Source: Actinoplanes nipponensis
GTDB lineage: Bacteria > Actinomycetota > Actinomycetes > Mycobacteriales > Micromonosporaceae
Assembly: GCF_016862275.1 (NCBI RefSeq)
Contig: NZ_BOMQ01000061.1
Span: forward strand, 62,001-126,000
Direction: 5' to 3'
DNA length: 64,000 nt
Shown here: positions 15,960-23,983 of the stretch, in pieces
Numbering within the stretch: the first letter of the stretch is position 1
Layout: every line of letters starts with the position of its first letter
The notes under the pieces: generated by a model
What the model was told of the DNA's origin: nothing
Database searches by the model: none
Seen by the model: only the letters and a program-made list of their open reading frames with translations
Program-made: the position numbers and the translations under genes

Positions 15960-18236
15960 TCAGGCGAGGTCGAACCGGTCCAGCTCCATGACCTTGGTCC
16001 AGGCCGCGACGAAGTCGTGCACGAACTTGTCCCGGGCGTCCTGGCTGGCGTAGACCTCCGCGAGGGCGCGCAGCTGGGAGTTGGCCCCGAAGATCAGGTC
16101 GACCGCGGTCGCGGTCCACTTCACCTCGTCGGTGGCCAGGTCGCGGATCTCGTACACGTGCTCGTCGGACTGCGACGTCTTCCACCGCGTGCCCGGGGAG
16201 AGCAGGTTGGCGAAGAAGTCGTTGGTGAGCACGCCGGGCCGGTCGGTCAGGACGCCGTGCCGGCTGTCGCCGGCGTTGGCCCCGAGGGCCCGCAGGCCGC
16301 CGATCAGCACGGTCATCTGGGGCGCGGTCAGGTCCAGCATGTACGCCCGGTCGACCAGCAGCACCTCCGGCTGGGTCTTCTCGCCGGGGCGCAGGTAGTT
16401 GCGGAACCCGTCCGCGCGCGGCTCGAGGACCCGGAACGACTCGACGTCGGTCTGCTCCTGCGTGGCGTCGGTGCGGCCCGGGCGGAACGGCACGGCGACC
16501 TTGACGCCGGCGTCCAGCGCGGCCTTCTCGACCGCGGCCGAGCCGGCCAGCACGATCAGGTCGGCCAGCGAGATCTTCGCGGCGCCGGAGGAGTTGAACT
16601 CCCGCTGGATGCCCTCGAGGGCGCCCAGCACCGTCGCGAGCTGCTCGGGCTGGTTGACCTCCCAGTTGCGCTGCGGCTCGAGCCGGATCCGGGCGCCGTT
16701 GGCGCCGCCGCGCTTGTCCGTGGAGCGGAAGCTCGCGGCGGAGGCCCAGGCGGTGGAGACCAGCTGGGCGACCGTCAGGCCCGACTCCAGCACCTTGGCC
16801 TTCAGGGCGGCGACGTCGGCCTCGCTCACGAGCTCGTGGTCGACGGCCGGCACCGGGTCCTGCCACAGCTGCGGCTCGGCGACCCACGGTCCCAGGAAGC
16901 GGCTGACCGGGCCCATGTCGCGGTGCAGGAGCTTGTACCAGGCCTTGGCGAAGGCCAGCGCGAACTCCTCGGGGTGCTCCAGGAAACGGCGCGAGATCTT
17001 CTCGTACGCCGGGTCGAAGCGCAGCGACAGGTCGGTGGTGAGCATCGTCGGCTTGTGCTTGCGGGCCGGGTCGAAGGCGTCCGGGATGATCTCCTCGGCG
17101 TCCTTGGCGACCCACTGCTTGGCGCCGCCGGGGCTGGTGGTGAGCTCCCACTCGTAGCCGAAGAGGATCTCGAAGAACCGGTTGCTCCACTGCGTCGGCC
17201 GGTCGGTCCAGGTGACCTCGAGACCGCTGGTGATGGTGTCGGGGCCCTTGCCGCTGCCGTACGTGCTCAGCCAGCCCAGCCCTTGGGTCTCCAGCGGGGC
17301 GCCCTCGGGCTCCGGGCCCACGTGGTTGTCGGCGGGGCCGGCGCCGTGGGTCTTGCCGAAGGTGTGGCCGCCGGCGATCAGCGCGACGGTCTCCTCGTCG
17401 TTCATCGCCATCCGGGCGAAGGTCTCCCGGATGAAGTGGGCCGCCGCCCGGAAGTCGGCGCTGCCGCGGGGACCCTCCGGGTTGACGTAGATGAGGCCCA
17501 TCTCGGTCGCGCCGACGTTCTCGGCCATCGTGTCGTCCGAGACGTACCGCTCGTCGCCCAGCCAGGTGTCCTCCGGGCCCCAGAAGATCTCCTCGGGCTC
17601 CCACACGTCCTCACGGCCGAAGCCGAAGCCGAAGGTCCGGAAACCCATCGACTCCAGGGCCACGTTGCCGGCCAGCACGAGCAGGTCGGCCCAGGAGATC
17701 TGCTGGCCGTACTTCTGCTTGACCGGCCACATCAGCCGGCGCGCCTTGTCGAGGTTGGCGTTGTCGGGCCAGCTGTTGAGCGGAGCGAAACGCTGGCCGC
17801 CGTCGCCGGCGCCGCCCCGGCCGTCATGGATGCGGTACGTGCCCGCGGCGTGCCAGCTCATCCGGATCATCAGGCCGCCGTAGTGACCGAAGTCGGCCGG
17901 CCACCAGTCCTGCGAGGTGGTCAGCACCTCGGTGATGTCCCGCTTGAGGGCCTCGACGTCGAGCTTGGCGAACTCCCGCGCGTAGCTGAAGTCCGGGCCC
18001 AGCGGGTTGACCTTGGACGAGTGGGTGTGCAGCACCGACAGGTCGAGCTGGTTGGGCCACCAGTCCCGGTTGGTGTGCGGGCGGCCGCCGGTCTTCGGCG
18101 TCGGCGAGTCGATCGCCGGGTTCTCGCTCTCGCTGCCGTGCGCGGTCACGGAGTCGTGCGCGACCGGGCAGCCCTCCGCCGCCATCTTGTCCACGCCCTG
18201 CGCGCTGGCCGGGGCGTTGTCCTGAGTGTCGCTCAT
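15960..18236 (-). CDS. katG: Catalase-peroxidase
   Basis: This 758-residue protein is a complete KatG. The distal heme site is visible in MIRMSWHAAGTYR, the first part of the Met-Tyr-Trp adduct, with the partner Tyr in MGLIYVNPEG. The proximal His lies in VALIAGGHTFGKTHGAG. The second, catalytically silent domain follows (from about residue 440). It removes hydrogen peroxide and acts as a peroxidase in the cytoplasm. Its start overlaps the furA stop (18233-18236), the classical actinobacterial furA-katG operon controlled by FurA. Confidence 0.97.
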   Translation of the reverse strand: MSDTQDNAPASAQGVDKMAAEGCPVAHDSVTAHGSESENPAIDSPTPKTGGRPHTNRDWWPNQLDLSVLHTHSSKVNPLGPDFSYAREFAKLDVEALKRDITEVLTTSQDWWPADFGHYGGLMIRMSWHAAGTYRIHDGRGGAGDGGQRFAPLNSWPDNANLDKARRLMWPVKQKYGQQISWADLLVLAGNVALESMGFRTFGFGFGREDVWEPEEIFWGPEDTWLGDERYVSDDTMAENVGATEMGLIYVNPEGPRGSADFRAAAHFIRETFARMAMNDEETVALIAGGHTFGKTHGAGPADNHVGPEPEGAPLETQGLGWLSTYGSGKGPDTITSGLEVTWTDRPTQWSNRFFEILFGYEWELTTSPGGAKQWVAKDAEEIIPDAFDPARKHKPTMLTTDLSLRFDPAYEKISRRFLEHPEEFALAFAKAWYKLLHRDMGPVSRFLGPWVAEPQLWQDPVPAVDHELVSEADVAALKAKVLESGLTVAQLVSTAWASAASFRSTDKRGGANGARIRLEPQRNWEVNQPEQLATVLGALEGIQREFNSSGAAKISLADLIVLAGSAAVEKAALDAGVKVAVPFRPGRTDATQEQTDVESFRVLEPRADGFRNYLRPGEKTQPEVLLVDRAYMLDLTAPQMTVLIGGLRALGANAGDSRHGVLTDRPGVLTNDFFANLLSPGTRWKTSQSDEHVYEIRDLATDEVKWTATAVDLIFGANSQLRALAEVYASQDARDKFVHDFVAAWTKVMELDRFDLA

Positions 18237-18688
18237 CTGTTTCCTTCCGAACTTCTCGGGTCGGTGGCACGGCGTTCGGTCGCGCAGCCGGGACAGGTGC
18301 CCCAGTAGACGACCTCCGCCTCATCGACCACGAAACCGTGGTCGTCCGAGGCGGTGAGACAGGGTGCGGGGCCGACGGCGCACGCGACGTCGGCGATCGC
18401 ACCGCACGAACGGCACACGACATGGTGGTGGTTGTCTCCCACCCGCGACTCGTACCGCGCCGTCGCGCCGGCCGGCTGGATGCGCCGCACCAGGCCGGCC
18501 TCGGTGAACGCGCGCAGCGCGTCGTACACAGTCTGGTGCGAGACCGTCGGGTTGTCGGCCCGAACCAGCGCGATCACCGTGTCGGTGTCGACGTGCGGGT
18601 GATCGCGCAGCGCGGCGAGCGCCGCCAGGCGGGGGCGTGTCACGCGCAGCGAGGCCGAGCGCAGCTGGGCCTCGAAGTCGGACGTCAT
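18233..18688 (-). CDS. furA: Fur-family repressor FurA
   Basis: The 151-residue regulator has an N-terminal winged helix (RVTRPRLAALAALRDHPHVDTDTV, SHQTVYDALRAFTEAGLV) and a C-terminal metal-binding half with DNHHHVVCRSCGAIAD and a second Cys pair in WGTCPGCA. It is translationally coupled to katG and is expected to repress furA-katG until peroxide inactivates it. An AT-rich palindromic site lies directly upstream. Confidence 0.93.
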   Translation of the reverse strand: MTSDFEAQLRSASLRVTRPRLAALAALRDHPHVDTDTVIALVRADNPTVSHQTVYDALRAFTEAGLVRRIQPAGATARYESRVGDNHHHVVCRSCGAIADVACAVGPAPCLTASDDHGFVVDEAEVVYWGTCPGCATERRATDPRSSEGNR

Positions 18689-18704
18689 CCGACGACCTTA
18701 GGGC

Positions 18705-18726
18705 ACTTGTTTGGAATAATTCAAGT
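18705..18726. promoter_or_regulatory. FurA operator/promoter of furA-katG
   Basis: ACTTG and CAAGT flank TTTGGAATAATT, giving an AT-rich inverted repeat just before furA. The core TTGGAATAATTCAA matches the known FurA box type of actinobacterial furA-katG operons. Confidence 0.7.
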
Positions 18727-18809
18727 TTTCCTCGGGTGGGGCGGCGCGCGCCGGGGCCGGGCCCGACGCGTCCCCCGGCCGGCCGGCGCCAACGGGGACG
18801 GAGTCCTCC

Positions 18810-19020
18810 AGGTCTGTGATCGGTGGGTAACCAGCGGGAGGGCCTGGAGTAGATCCCTTCGTCGCGCCTGGCGCGGTTGGAGCGTTCTGCTCGGCCGTTG
18901 GTCCAGGGCCGGCATCGGCGGTCGAACGGGGCCGGACACGCAGGTCGGACGGGCCTGGTGCCATGCCCGGCCACGGCCGTGGCACGGGGCGTGGTCGGTG
19001 ATCACCCGCTCGGCGGGGGA
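18810..19020 (-). pseudogene. Degenerate rve-type (IS481-like) transposase remnant
   Basis: Two minus-strand frames in succession encode pieces of an integrase core: PAERVITDHAPCHGRGRAWH (about 19017-18950) and then CRPWTNGRAERSNRARRDEG (about 18915-18850), which match the ITDNG...SRAW and YRPQTNGKAERFNRTLLDEW blocks of IS481/IS3-type transposases. A frameshift separates them and the catalytic Asp region further upstream is not recognisable. The rest of 18727-19129 contains no gene that I can support. Confidence 0.55.
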
Positions 19021-19129
19021 AGCCGGCGCAGGCGTCGGTCTTTTCGTCGGACCGATTTTCGGCAGCCGGTGGCGCGCGATACTCAAGCCGACATGCCGCA
19101 TCAACGACGCGCGTGATCACTACAGCTGG

Positions 19130-20062
19130 TCAGTCCATCCACGGCCGCAGCTTGTCCGGGTTGAGGATCGCCCAGATGTGCTGGATCCGGTCGCCCACCA
19201 CCTCGAACGCCATCACCGACACCGTCATCCCGTCCAGCCGGGCCACCAGCCCCGGCCGGCCGTTCACCGTGCGCTCCAGCAGCACCAGGCGGGGCGTCAC
19301 GGCCGCCCGTTCGGTGAAGAACCGGGCGACCTGCTCCGCGCCCCGCACCGGGCGCGGCGCCGCGCTGACCAGCCCGCCGCCGTCGCCGGTGGCGGTGGCG
19401 TCCGGGGCCAGCAGGCCGATCAGGGCGGGGACGTCCGTGGCCTGCCAGGCCAGCTTGAACGCCCGGACCAGGCCGGCCTGGTCGGCCGTCGGCGGCGTGG
19501 GCGGCCCGGCCTCGCGCAGGCGGCGGCGGGCCGCGGTGGCCAGCTGCCGGCACGCCGCCGGGGTCCGGCCGACGACCTCGGCCACCTCGGCGAAGGTGTA
19601 CCGGAAGACGTCGTGCAGCACGAACGCCACCCGCTGGGCCGGGGTCATCGACTCCAGCACCACCAGGAAGGCCATGCTGATCGACTCGTCGAGGGTGACC
19701 CGGTCGACGGGGTCGGCCGGCGCGCCGGGGGAGCGGCCGGTCACCCATTCCGTGCTGTCGGGCAGCGGCTCCGGGATCCACTCGCCCACGTAGCGTTCGC
19801 GGCGGGCCCGGGCCGAGCCCAGCACGTCCAGGCAGATGCGGCCGGCCACCTTGGTCAGCCAGGCGGCCGGGGTCTCGATCGCCGCCTGCTCCCGGCGCGA
19901 CAGGGCGTACCAGCGCGCGTAGGTCTCCTGCACCACGTCCTCGGCGTCGGCCAGCGAGCCGAGCAGCCGGTAGGCCAGGTTGATCAGCTGCCGCCGTTCG
20001 CTCATGACCGCGTCCAGGCCCGGGTCGAGCGGGTCGGATCCGGGCTCGGGCGAGGTGCTCAT
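19130..20062 (-). CDS. ECF41-type sigma factor with C-terminal SnoaL-like domain (SigJ-like)
   Basis: The 310-residue protein has sigma-70 region 2 (LINLAYRLLGSLADAEDVVQETYARWY) and region 4 (MTPAQRVAFVLHDVFRYTFAEVAEVVG), then a fused SnoaL-like domain of about 110 residues. The domain ends in WAILNPDKLRPW, where the NPDKL motif is the regulatory signature of ECF41 factors. The start is ATG 20062, seven bases after the wrbA-like gene. ECF41 factors usually sit with a small oxidoreductase and control it, which fits this arrangement. No anti-sigma factor is present, as is normal for this group. Confidence 0.88.
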   Translation of the reverse strand: MSTSPEPGSDPLDPGLDAVMSERRQLINLAYRLLGSLADAEDVVQETYARWYALSRREQAAIETPAAWLTKVAGRICLDVLGSARARRERYVGEWIPEPLPDSTEWVTGRSPGAPADPVDRVTLDESISMAFLVVLESMTPAQRVAFVLHDVFRYTFAEVAEVVGRTPAACRQLATAARRRLREAGPPTPPTADQAGLVRAFKLAWQATDVPALIGLLAPDATATGDGGGLVSAAPRPVRGAEQVARFFTERAAVTPRLVLLERTVNGRPGLVARLDGMTVSVMAFEVVGDRIQHIWAILNPDKLRPWMD

Positions 20063-20069
20063 GCCAGGA

Positions 20070-20699
20070 TCACCGAGCGGTCGGCCGGACGGCGGCACGG
20101 CCGGCCTTCAGCGCGGTGGCGACGTCCACGGCGCGCCGGGCCTGGTGCCGGGCCGCCTGCAGGGCGACCTCGCCGGGCGCGCCGGCGCCGGCCACGTGCG
20201 ACGTGCCGTACGGGTTGCCCGACTCGAACTGGATCGGGTCGGTGTAGCCGGGCGGCACGATGATGCCGCCCCAGTGGTAGAAGACGTTGCCCAGGGCCAG
20301 GATCGTGGACTCCTGACCGCCGTGCGCGGTGCTGGAGGCGGTGAAGGCGGAGTACACCTTGCCGGCGAGCCGGCCCTGCGACCACAGCGGGCTGGTGCTG
20401 TCGATGAACGCCTTGAGCTGACTGGAGACCAGGCCGAAGCGGGTGGGCGTGCCCAGCAGCACCACCTCGGCCCAGTCCAGGTCGTCCAGCTCGGCCACGG
20501 CGATGCCGGCCGACGCGTCGCGGTGCTCGGTCCAGGCGGGTGGCTTGGCGTCGATCACCTCGTCCGGCAGGGTCTCGGCGATCCGGCGCAGCCGTACGGC
20601 GGCGCCGGCCTTCTCCGCGCCCTCGGCGGCGGCACGGGCCAGCGCGTGCACGGTGCCGGTGGCACTGTAGTAGATGATGGCGGCGGTGACTGGTTCCAT
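20070..20699 (-). CDS. wrbA: WrbA-like flavodoxin / NAD(P)H:quinone oxidoreductase
   Basis: Starting at ATG 20699 (GAGGAG upstream) the product has 209 residues. It has the FMN-binding loop YYSATGTVHALA, the PTRFGLVSSQLKAFIDST segment, a FTASSTAHGGQES stretch and GNPYGTSHVAG near the end, all typical of WrbA. It would reduce quinones by two electrons and protect against redox cycling. It is the first gene of an operon with the ECF41 sigma factor and probably a target of it. Confidence 0.88.
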   Translation of the reverse strand: MEPVTAAIIYYSATGTVHALARAAAEGAEKAGAAVRLRRIAETLPDEVIDAKPPAWTEHRDASAGIAVAELDDLDWAEVVLLGTPTRFGLVSSQLKAFIDSTSPLWSQGRLAGKVYSAFTASSTAHGGQESTILALGNVFYHWGGIIVPPGYTDPIQFESGNPYGTSHVAGAGAPGEVALQAARHQARRAVDVATALKAGRAAVRPTAR

Positions 20700-20740
20700 G
20701 GCCGGTCGCTCCTCGGTCGGTGCCGTCGGTTCCCAGCTAC

Positions 20741-20767
20741 GACGACGCAGCACCGTGAAGTGTGAGG
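20741..20767 (-). promoter_or_regulatory. Candidate ECF41-type promoter of wrbA-sigma operon
   Basis: On the minus strand CCTCACA is followed after 16 bases by CGTC. The published ECF41 promoter is, as I recall it, TGTCACA-N16-CGTC; the -10 element is identical, the spacing is exact and five of seven -35 bases match. The element lies 42 bp before the wrbA start. Confidence 0.4.
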
Positions 20768-20890
20768 CGGCGGGCCGCGCGGGTCGACATCTCGCGGTGC
20801 ACACTGCTTTGTCGCATTCTTGACCGTATGCGGGGCGAGCGGGAGGGTAGGTCGGCGAGGACCCATATTCCCGATCGGGCAGGAGGCCGC

Positions 20891-21670
20891 ATGGACACGG
20901 ACGTGCAGCAGCAGATCGACTGGGCCGGCTGGCTGCGGCGCTGGGACGCCCAGCAGGAGGGCTACGTCCCCGAACGCGAGGCGCGCTTCACGGCGATGTT
21001 CGACGCGCTGGAGGCGCTGCTGCCCCCGTCGTTCGTGGCGCTCGACCTCGCCTCCGGGCCCGGCTCGCTCAGCCGGCGGCTGCTCGCCCGGTTCCCGGAA
21101 GCCCGCGCAGTCGCGGTGGACATGGACCCGGTGATGCTGGCCGTGGGCCGGGGCGCGCTGGGCACGGTCGACGGCCGGCTGCGCTGGGTGGAGGCCGACC
21201 TGGCGACCCCGGACTGGCTGGCCGCGCTGGGGGAGACCCGGGTGGACGCCGTGCTCAGCTCGACGGCGCTGCACTGGATGTGGCCCGAGCCGTTGCTGCG
21301 CCTGTACCGCGAGCTGAGCGTCCTGCTGCCGCCCGGCGGCCTGCTCCTCAACGGCGACCACCTCGCCTTCAGCGCGGCGCTGCCCACGTTCGCGCGGCTC
21401 AGCGAGCACGTCCTCGAGCAGCAGTGGACGGACGCCGCCTTCGCCGCCCGCGGCATCGAGACGGCGGAGCAGTGGTGGGAGGCGTTCGGCGCGGAGCCGG
21501 CGTTCGCGCCGCTGCTCGAGGCCCGCGCGAAGATGCTCGCGGGCAAGCAGCGACAGGAGACCCCGCCGGGCTTCGACCTGCACGTGGCGGCGCTGCGCGA
21601 GGCGGGCTTCCGCGAGGTGGGGACGATCTGGCAGTCGATGTCGGACCGCGTCCTGATGGCGGTGCGGTAG
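20891..21670 (+). CDS. Class I SAM-dependent methyltransferase (trans-aconitate methyltransferase-like)
   Basis: The start ATG 20891 follows GGAGG and gives 259 residues. Motif I is VALDLASGPGSLSRRLL, followed by AVAVDMDPVMLAVGRGAL and VDAVLSSTALHWM, the latter typical of trans-aconitate and related methyltransferases. The acceptor is unknown. An upstream in-frame start at 20828 exists but has no ribosome binding site. The gene is divergent from wrbA. Confidence 0.8.
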   Translation: MDTDVQQQIDWAGWLRRWDAQQEGYVPEREARFTAMFDALEALLPPSFVALDLASGPGSLSRRLLARFPEARAVAVDMDPVMLAVGRGALGTVDGRLRWVEADLATPDWLAALGETRVDAVLSSTALHWMWPEPLLRLYRELSVLLPPGGLLLNGDHLAFSAALPTFARLSEHVLEQQWTDAAFAARGIETAEQWWEAFGAEPAFAPLLEARAKMLAGKQRQETPPGFDLHVAALREAGFREVGTIWQSMSDRVLMAVR

Positions 21671-21740
21671 CCGCCGAGGGCGCGCGGGCGGTTCTGTCCC
21701 GCAGATCATGGCTGGCGATCATGAGCGTCGATCGTTGAAC

Positions 21741-21780
21741 TCCTCGTGGCGAGAGGCGACTCCTTGTGGCGAGAGGCGAT
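21741..21780 (+). repeat. 20-bp tandem duplication
   Basis: Two adjacent 20-bp units (TCCTCGTGGCGAGAGGCGAC and the next one with two changes) lie just before a decayed transposase. They may belong to the end of that older insertion element. Confidence 0.6.
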
Positions 21781-21786
21781 CCGAGC

Positions 21787-22121
21787 AATGACGAGTGGGT
21801 TGCGCTGACACCATTGCTGCCGGCGCAGTCAGTTCGTGGGTCGTCAGCAGCGTGATCACCGGCAGGTGATCAACGTGATCTGGTGGGTGAAACGCACCGC
21901 ATCACCATGGCAGGCCCTGCCCGAGCGTTACGGACCTGGGAAGACCCCGTACCCGAGGTGCCGCCGCCGGGCCGCGGACGGGACCTGGGCTGGGTAGGCC
22001 CGGGAAGGCATCGAAAGCTGCCGCAACGGGCGGATCATCAAGATCCCCATCTTGGCCGGCGGCCGCGGCAGGTCCCTCGTCACGCGGATCACGCCCGGGC
22101 AGGCCACCGACACCCCACAGC
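21787..22121 (+). pseudogene. Decayed IS5-type transposase, 5' half
   Basis: With one frameshift near 21835 the sequence reads NDEWVALTPLLPAQS, then QRDHRQVINVIWWVKRTASPW and LPERYGPGKTPY, the N-terminal half of an IS5-family transposase. It has an in-frame stop after DGTWAG and further similarity to ITPGQATDTPQL at its end. It breaks exactly at the TA where the 925-bp element inserted and continues on the other side from 23049. Confidence 0.7.
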
Positions 22122-22160
22122 TAGGGAGTGTTTGGAATGTTGATCGTTCGTTGAGCATGC

Positions 22161-22580
22161 GTGGCGCGTGGTGACCTGACGAATGATCAATGGGCCAAGC
22201 TGGAAGCGGTGCTGCCGGAGGTGTGGATGGGTCGTCCCCCGCGGGACCGCAGGACGGTGATCAACGCGATCCGGTGGCGGGTGCGGACCGGGTCGCCGTG
22301 GCGCGACATGCCGGAACGCTATGGGCCATGGGAAACGGCGTATGGCTTGTTCCGGCAGTGGCAGCGTGACGGCGTCTGGGCCGACATCCTGACCCGGTTG
22401 CAGGCTCGGGCCGACGCTGAGCAGATCATCACCTGGGACGTGTCGGTCGACTCGACGGTCTGCCGGGCGTATCAGCACGCAGCCGGTGCCCGGAAAAGGG
22501 GGACGTTCAGAAACATCCGCCGGGTGGAGTGGACACCGAACCCAACGACCACGGTCTCGGCCGGTCACGCGGCGGGCTGA
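22161..22580 (+). CDS. IS5-family transposase, OrfA
   Basis: The 139-residue OrfA holds the N-terminal helix-turn-helix part (LTNDQWAKLEAVLPEVWMGR, RTVINAIRWRVRTGSPWRDM) and the first catalytic Asp in VSVDSTVCRAYQHAAGA. After ARK at about 22496 the family sequence continues in the -1 frame. The site is CGG-AAA-AGG, where an A4G run (22494-22498) can support -1 slippage. The fused OrfAB would be about 290 residues, normal for IS427-type transposases. Confidence 0.85.
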   Translation: MARGDLTNDQWAKLEAVLPEVWMGRPPRDRRTVINAIRWRVRTGSPWRDMPERYGPWETAYGLFRQWQRDGVWADILTRLQARADAEQIITWDVSVDSTVCRAYQHAAGARKRGTFRNIRRVEWTPNPTTTVSAGHAAG

Positions 22581-23032
22581 GCACGAAACTGCACCTGGCC
22601 TGCGAGCAGGGTCAGCGCCCGTTGTCGATGCTTGTCACGGCCGGTCAGGCCGGTGACAGCGCACAGTTCACCGCCGTCCTGGACGGCATCCGGGTGCCGC
22701 GGCAAGGCCCGGGGCGGGCCAGAAACCGCCCGGACCGGGTCTTGGCCGACAAGGCGTACAGCTCCCGCAGCAACCGTGCCGAGCTGCGCCGACGTGGCAT
22801 CAGGGCGACCATCGCCGAACCTGCCGATCAGGTGGGACACCGGCTACGCCGCGGCTCGACCGGCGGCCGGCCACCCGCGTTCGACCGGGAAATCTACAAG
22901 CAGCGTCACGCGGTGGAGTGCGGCATCAACCGGCTCAAACGACACCGCGCCGTGGCCACCCGGTATGACAAGTTGGCCGTGCGCTACCTAGCCACCGTCC
23001 GCGTCGCCGCCATCGGCGAGTGGCTCCGCTGA
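22529..23032 (+). CDS. IS5-family transposase, OrfB
   Basis: OrfB carries the rest of the DDE domain: GRSRGGLSTKLHLACEQGQ, VLADKAYSS with the second Asp and HAVECGINRLKRHRAVATRYDK with the catalytic Glu. Similarity already begins upstream of its first start codon, at about 22496 (KKGDVQKHPPGGV), so it is made as an OrfAB fusion by -1 frameshifting rather than alone. All three DDE residues are present and the element may be active. Confidence 0.85.
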   Translation: MDTEPNDHGLGRSRGGLSTKLHLACEQGQRPLSMLVTAGQAGDSAQFTAVLDGIRVPRQGPGRARNRPDRVLADKAYSSRSNRAELRRRGIRATIAEPADQVGHRLRRGSTGGRPPAFDREIYKQRHAVECGINRLKRHRAVATRYDKLAVRYLATVRVAAIGEWLR

Positions 23033-23048
23033 CTTACCAAACACTCCC

Positions 23049-23352
23049 TAATCCCCTTGCTTGATCAGGCCCGCGTCGCCCGGCCCGACCCGGCGATCGG
23101 GCGTACTCGTCACGGGCCAACGGCCAATTCCTGCGGGACAAAACACATCACCGCGACGATCCCACAGCCCCGCGATCAGATCGCCAACCGCTTCCGCGAA
23201 GGCCGTAACGGAGGGCGCCCACCGGCGTGCGATCCCGCAGCCAAGAGCTGCCCAACCCGCTGCGCCTGGGCACCCCACTTCCAGGCGACCCTCGACCTCG
23301 GCGACATGCTCGACCGGCTCCGCGCCGTACCGGGTAGCCAAGATCTACGAGG
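23049..23352 (+). pseudogene. Decayed IS5-type transposase, 3' half
   Basis: Continuing from the 5' half (21787-22121) the sequence reads IPLLDQARVARPDPAIGR, then ITATIPQPRDQIANRFREG and RNGGRPPACDP, the family block before the catalytic Glu. After that several indels break the frame and only traces of the NRL...ATRYDK end remain (about 23300-23352). The second catalytic Asp region is lost. Confidence 0.65.
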
Positions 23353-23358
23353 CGGAAC

Positions 23359-23931
23359 CTACGCGAAGCGGGCCAGCGCCTCCGGGGTGTCCACATCGGT
23401 GTCGTCCGCCACGTCCGCCACGTCGACCACCGTCAGCTCACCGGCGTGCGTGCGCAGGTAGTCGCGGGCCCCGTGGTCGCCGGTCGCCGAGGCGGCCACC
23501 CCGGCCCAGCGGTCGCGGCCGAGCAGCACCGGATGGCCACGCCGGGCGCCGTAGCCGCCCATCACGAGCGCGCCGGGGGAGGCGTGCGCGGCCACCCGGG
23601 CGATCGCCGCCGGCGTCACGCCGGGCATGTCGACGAGCAGCACCAGCGCCGCGGTGGCCGGGGTGCCGGCCAGCGCCGCCAGGCCGGCCCGCAGCGAAGA
23701 CGCCATGCCGGTGGCCCACTCCGGGTTGTCGACGAACGCCAGCTCCGGCGCGGCGGCGCGGACCCGGTCCGCCTCGGCGCCCACGACCACGAGCGTACGG
23801 GCGCAGCCACCCTCCGCCGCGACCCGCACCGCGTGGCGCACGAGCGGCTGGCCGCGATACGCCACCAGCGCCTTGGCCATGCCGTACCGCCGCCCGCCGC
23901 CCGCGGCCAGGACCAGACCCACCAGTTCCAT
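23359..23931 (-). CDS. mocA: MobA/MocA-like molybdenum cofactor nucleotidyltransferase
   Basis: From ATG 23931 the protein has 190 residues. It starts with the nucleotide-binding motif VLAAGGGRRYGMAKALVAYRG, followed by VVVGAEADRV, NPEWATGMASSLRAGL and VLLVDMPGVTPAAI, with a GHPVLLGRDRW block near the end. This is the MocA pattern, the enzyme that joins CTP to molybdopterin to make the cytosine dinucleotide cofactor of xanthine-oxidase-family enzymes. Such an enzyme is encoded at 52.7-56.4 kb, together with xdhC, so this gene probably serves it. It follows the A-T NRPS gene by 52 bp on the same strand. Confidence 0.85.
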   Translation of the reverse strand: MELVGLVLAAGGGRRYGMAKALVAYRGQPLVRHAVRVAAEGGCARTLVVVGAEADRVRAAAPELAFVDNPEWATGMASSLRAGLAALAGTPATAALVLLVDMPGVTPAAIARVAAHASPGALVMGGYGARRGHPVLLGRDRWAGVAASATGDHGARDYLRTHAGELTVVDVADVADDTDVDTPEALARFA

Positions 23932-23983
23932 CCCCGCAGGGTAGCCAGGCCGGGCGTGGTCGGGGCCGTGCACGCCGACCGCC

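Larger units (their letters stand above)
22124..23048 (+). mobile_element. IS5-family (IS427-type) insertion sequence, apparently intact
   Basis: The 925-bp element has terminal inverted repeats GGGAGTGTTTGG (22124-22135) and CCAAACACTCCC (23037-23048). It is flanked by a TA duplication (22122-22123 and 23049-23050). It carries a transposase in two overlapping frames. Removing the element and one TA restores the reading CAG-CTA-ATC-CCC-TTG of the older transposase it interrupts, which fixes the boundaries to the base. Confidence 0.92.

Noticed and set aside
22161..23032. Transposase inactivated by a frameshift
   Set aside because: The shift lies at an A4G slippery run with overlapping frames and all catalytic residues, the normal layout of IS427-type elements, so programmed frameshifting is more likely.
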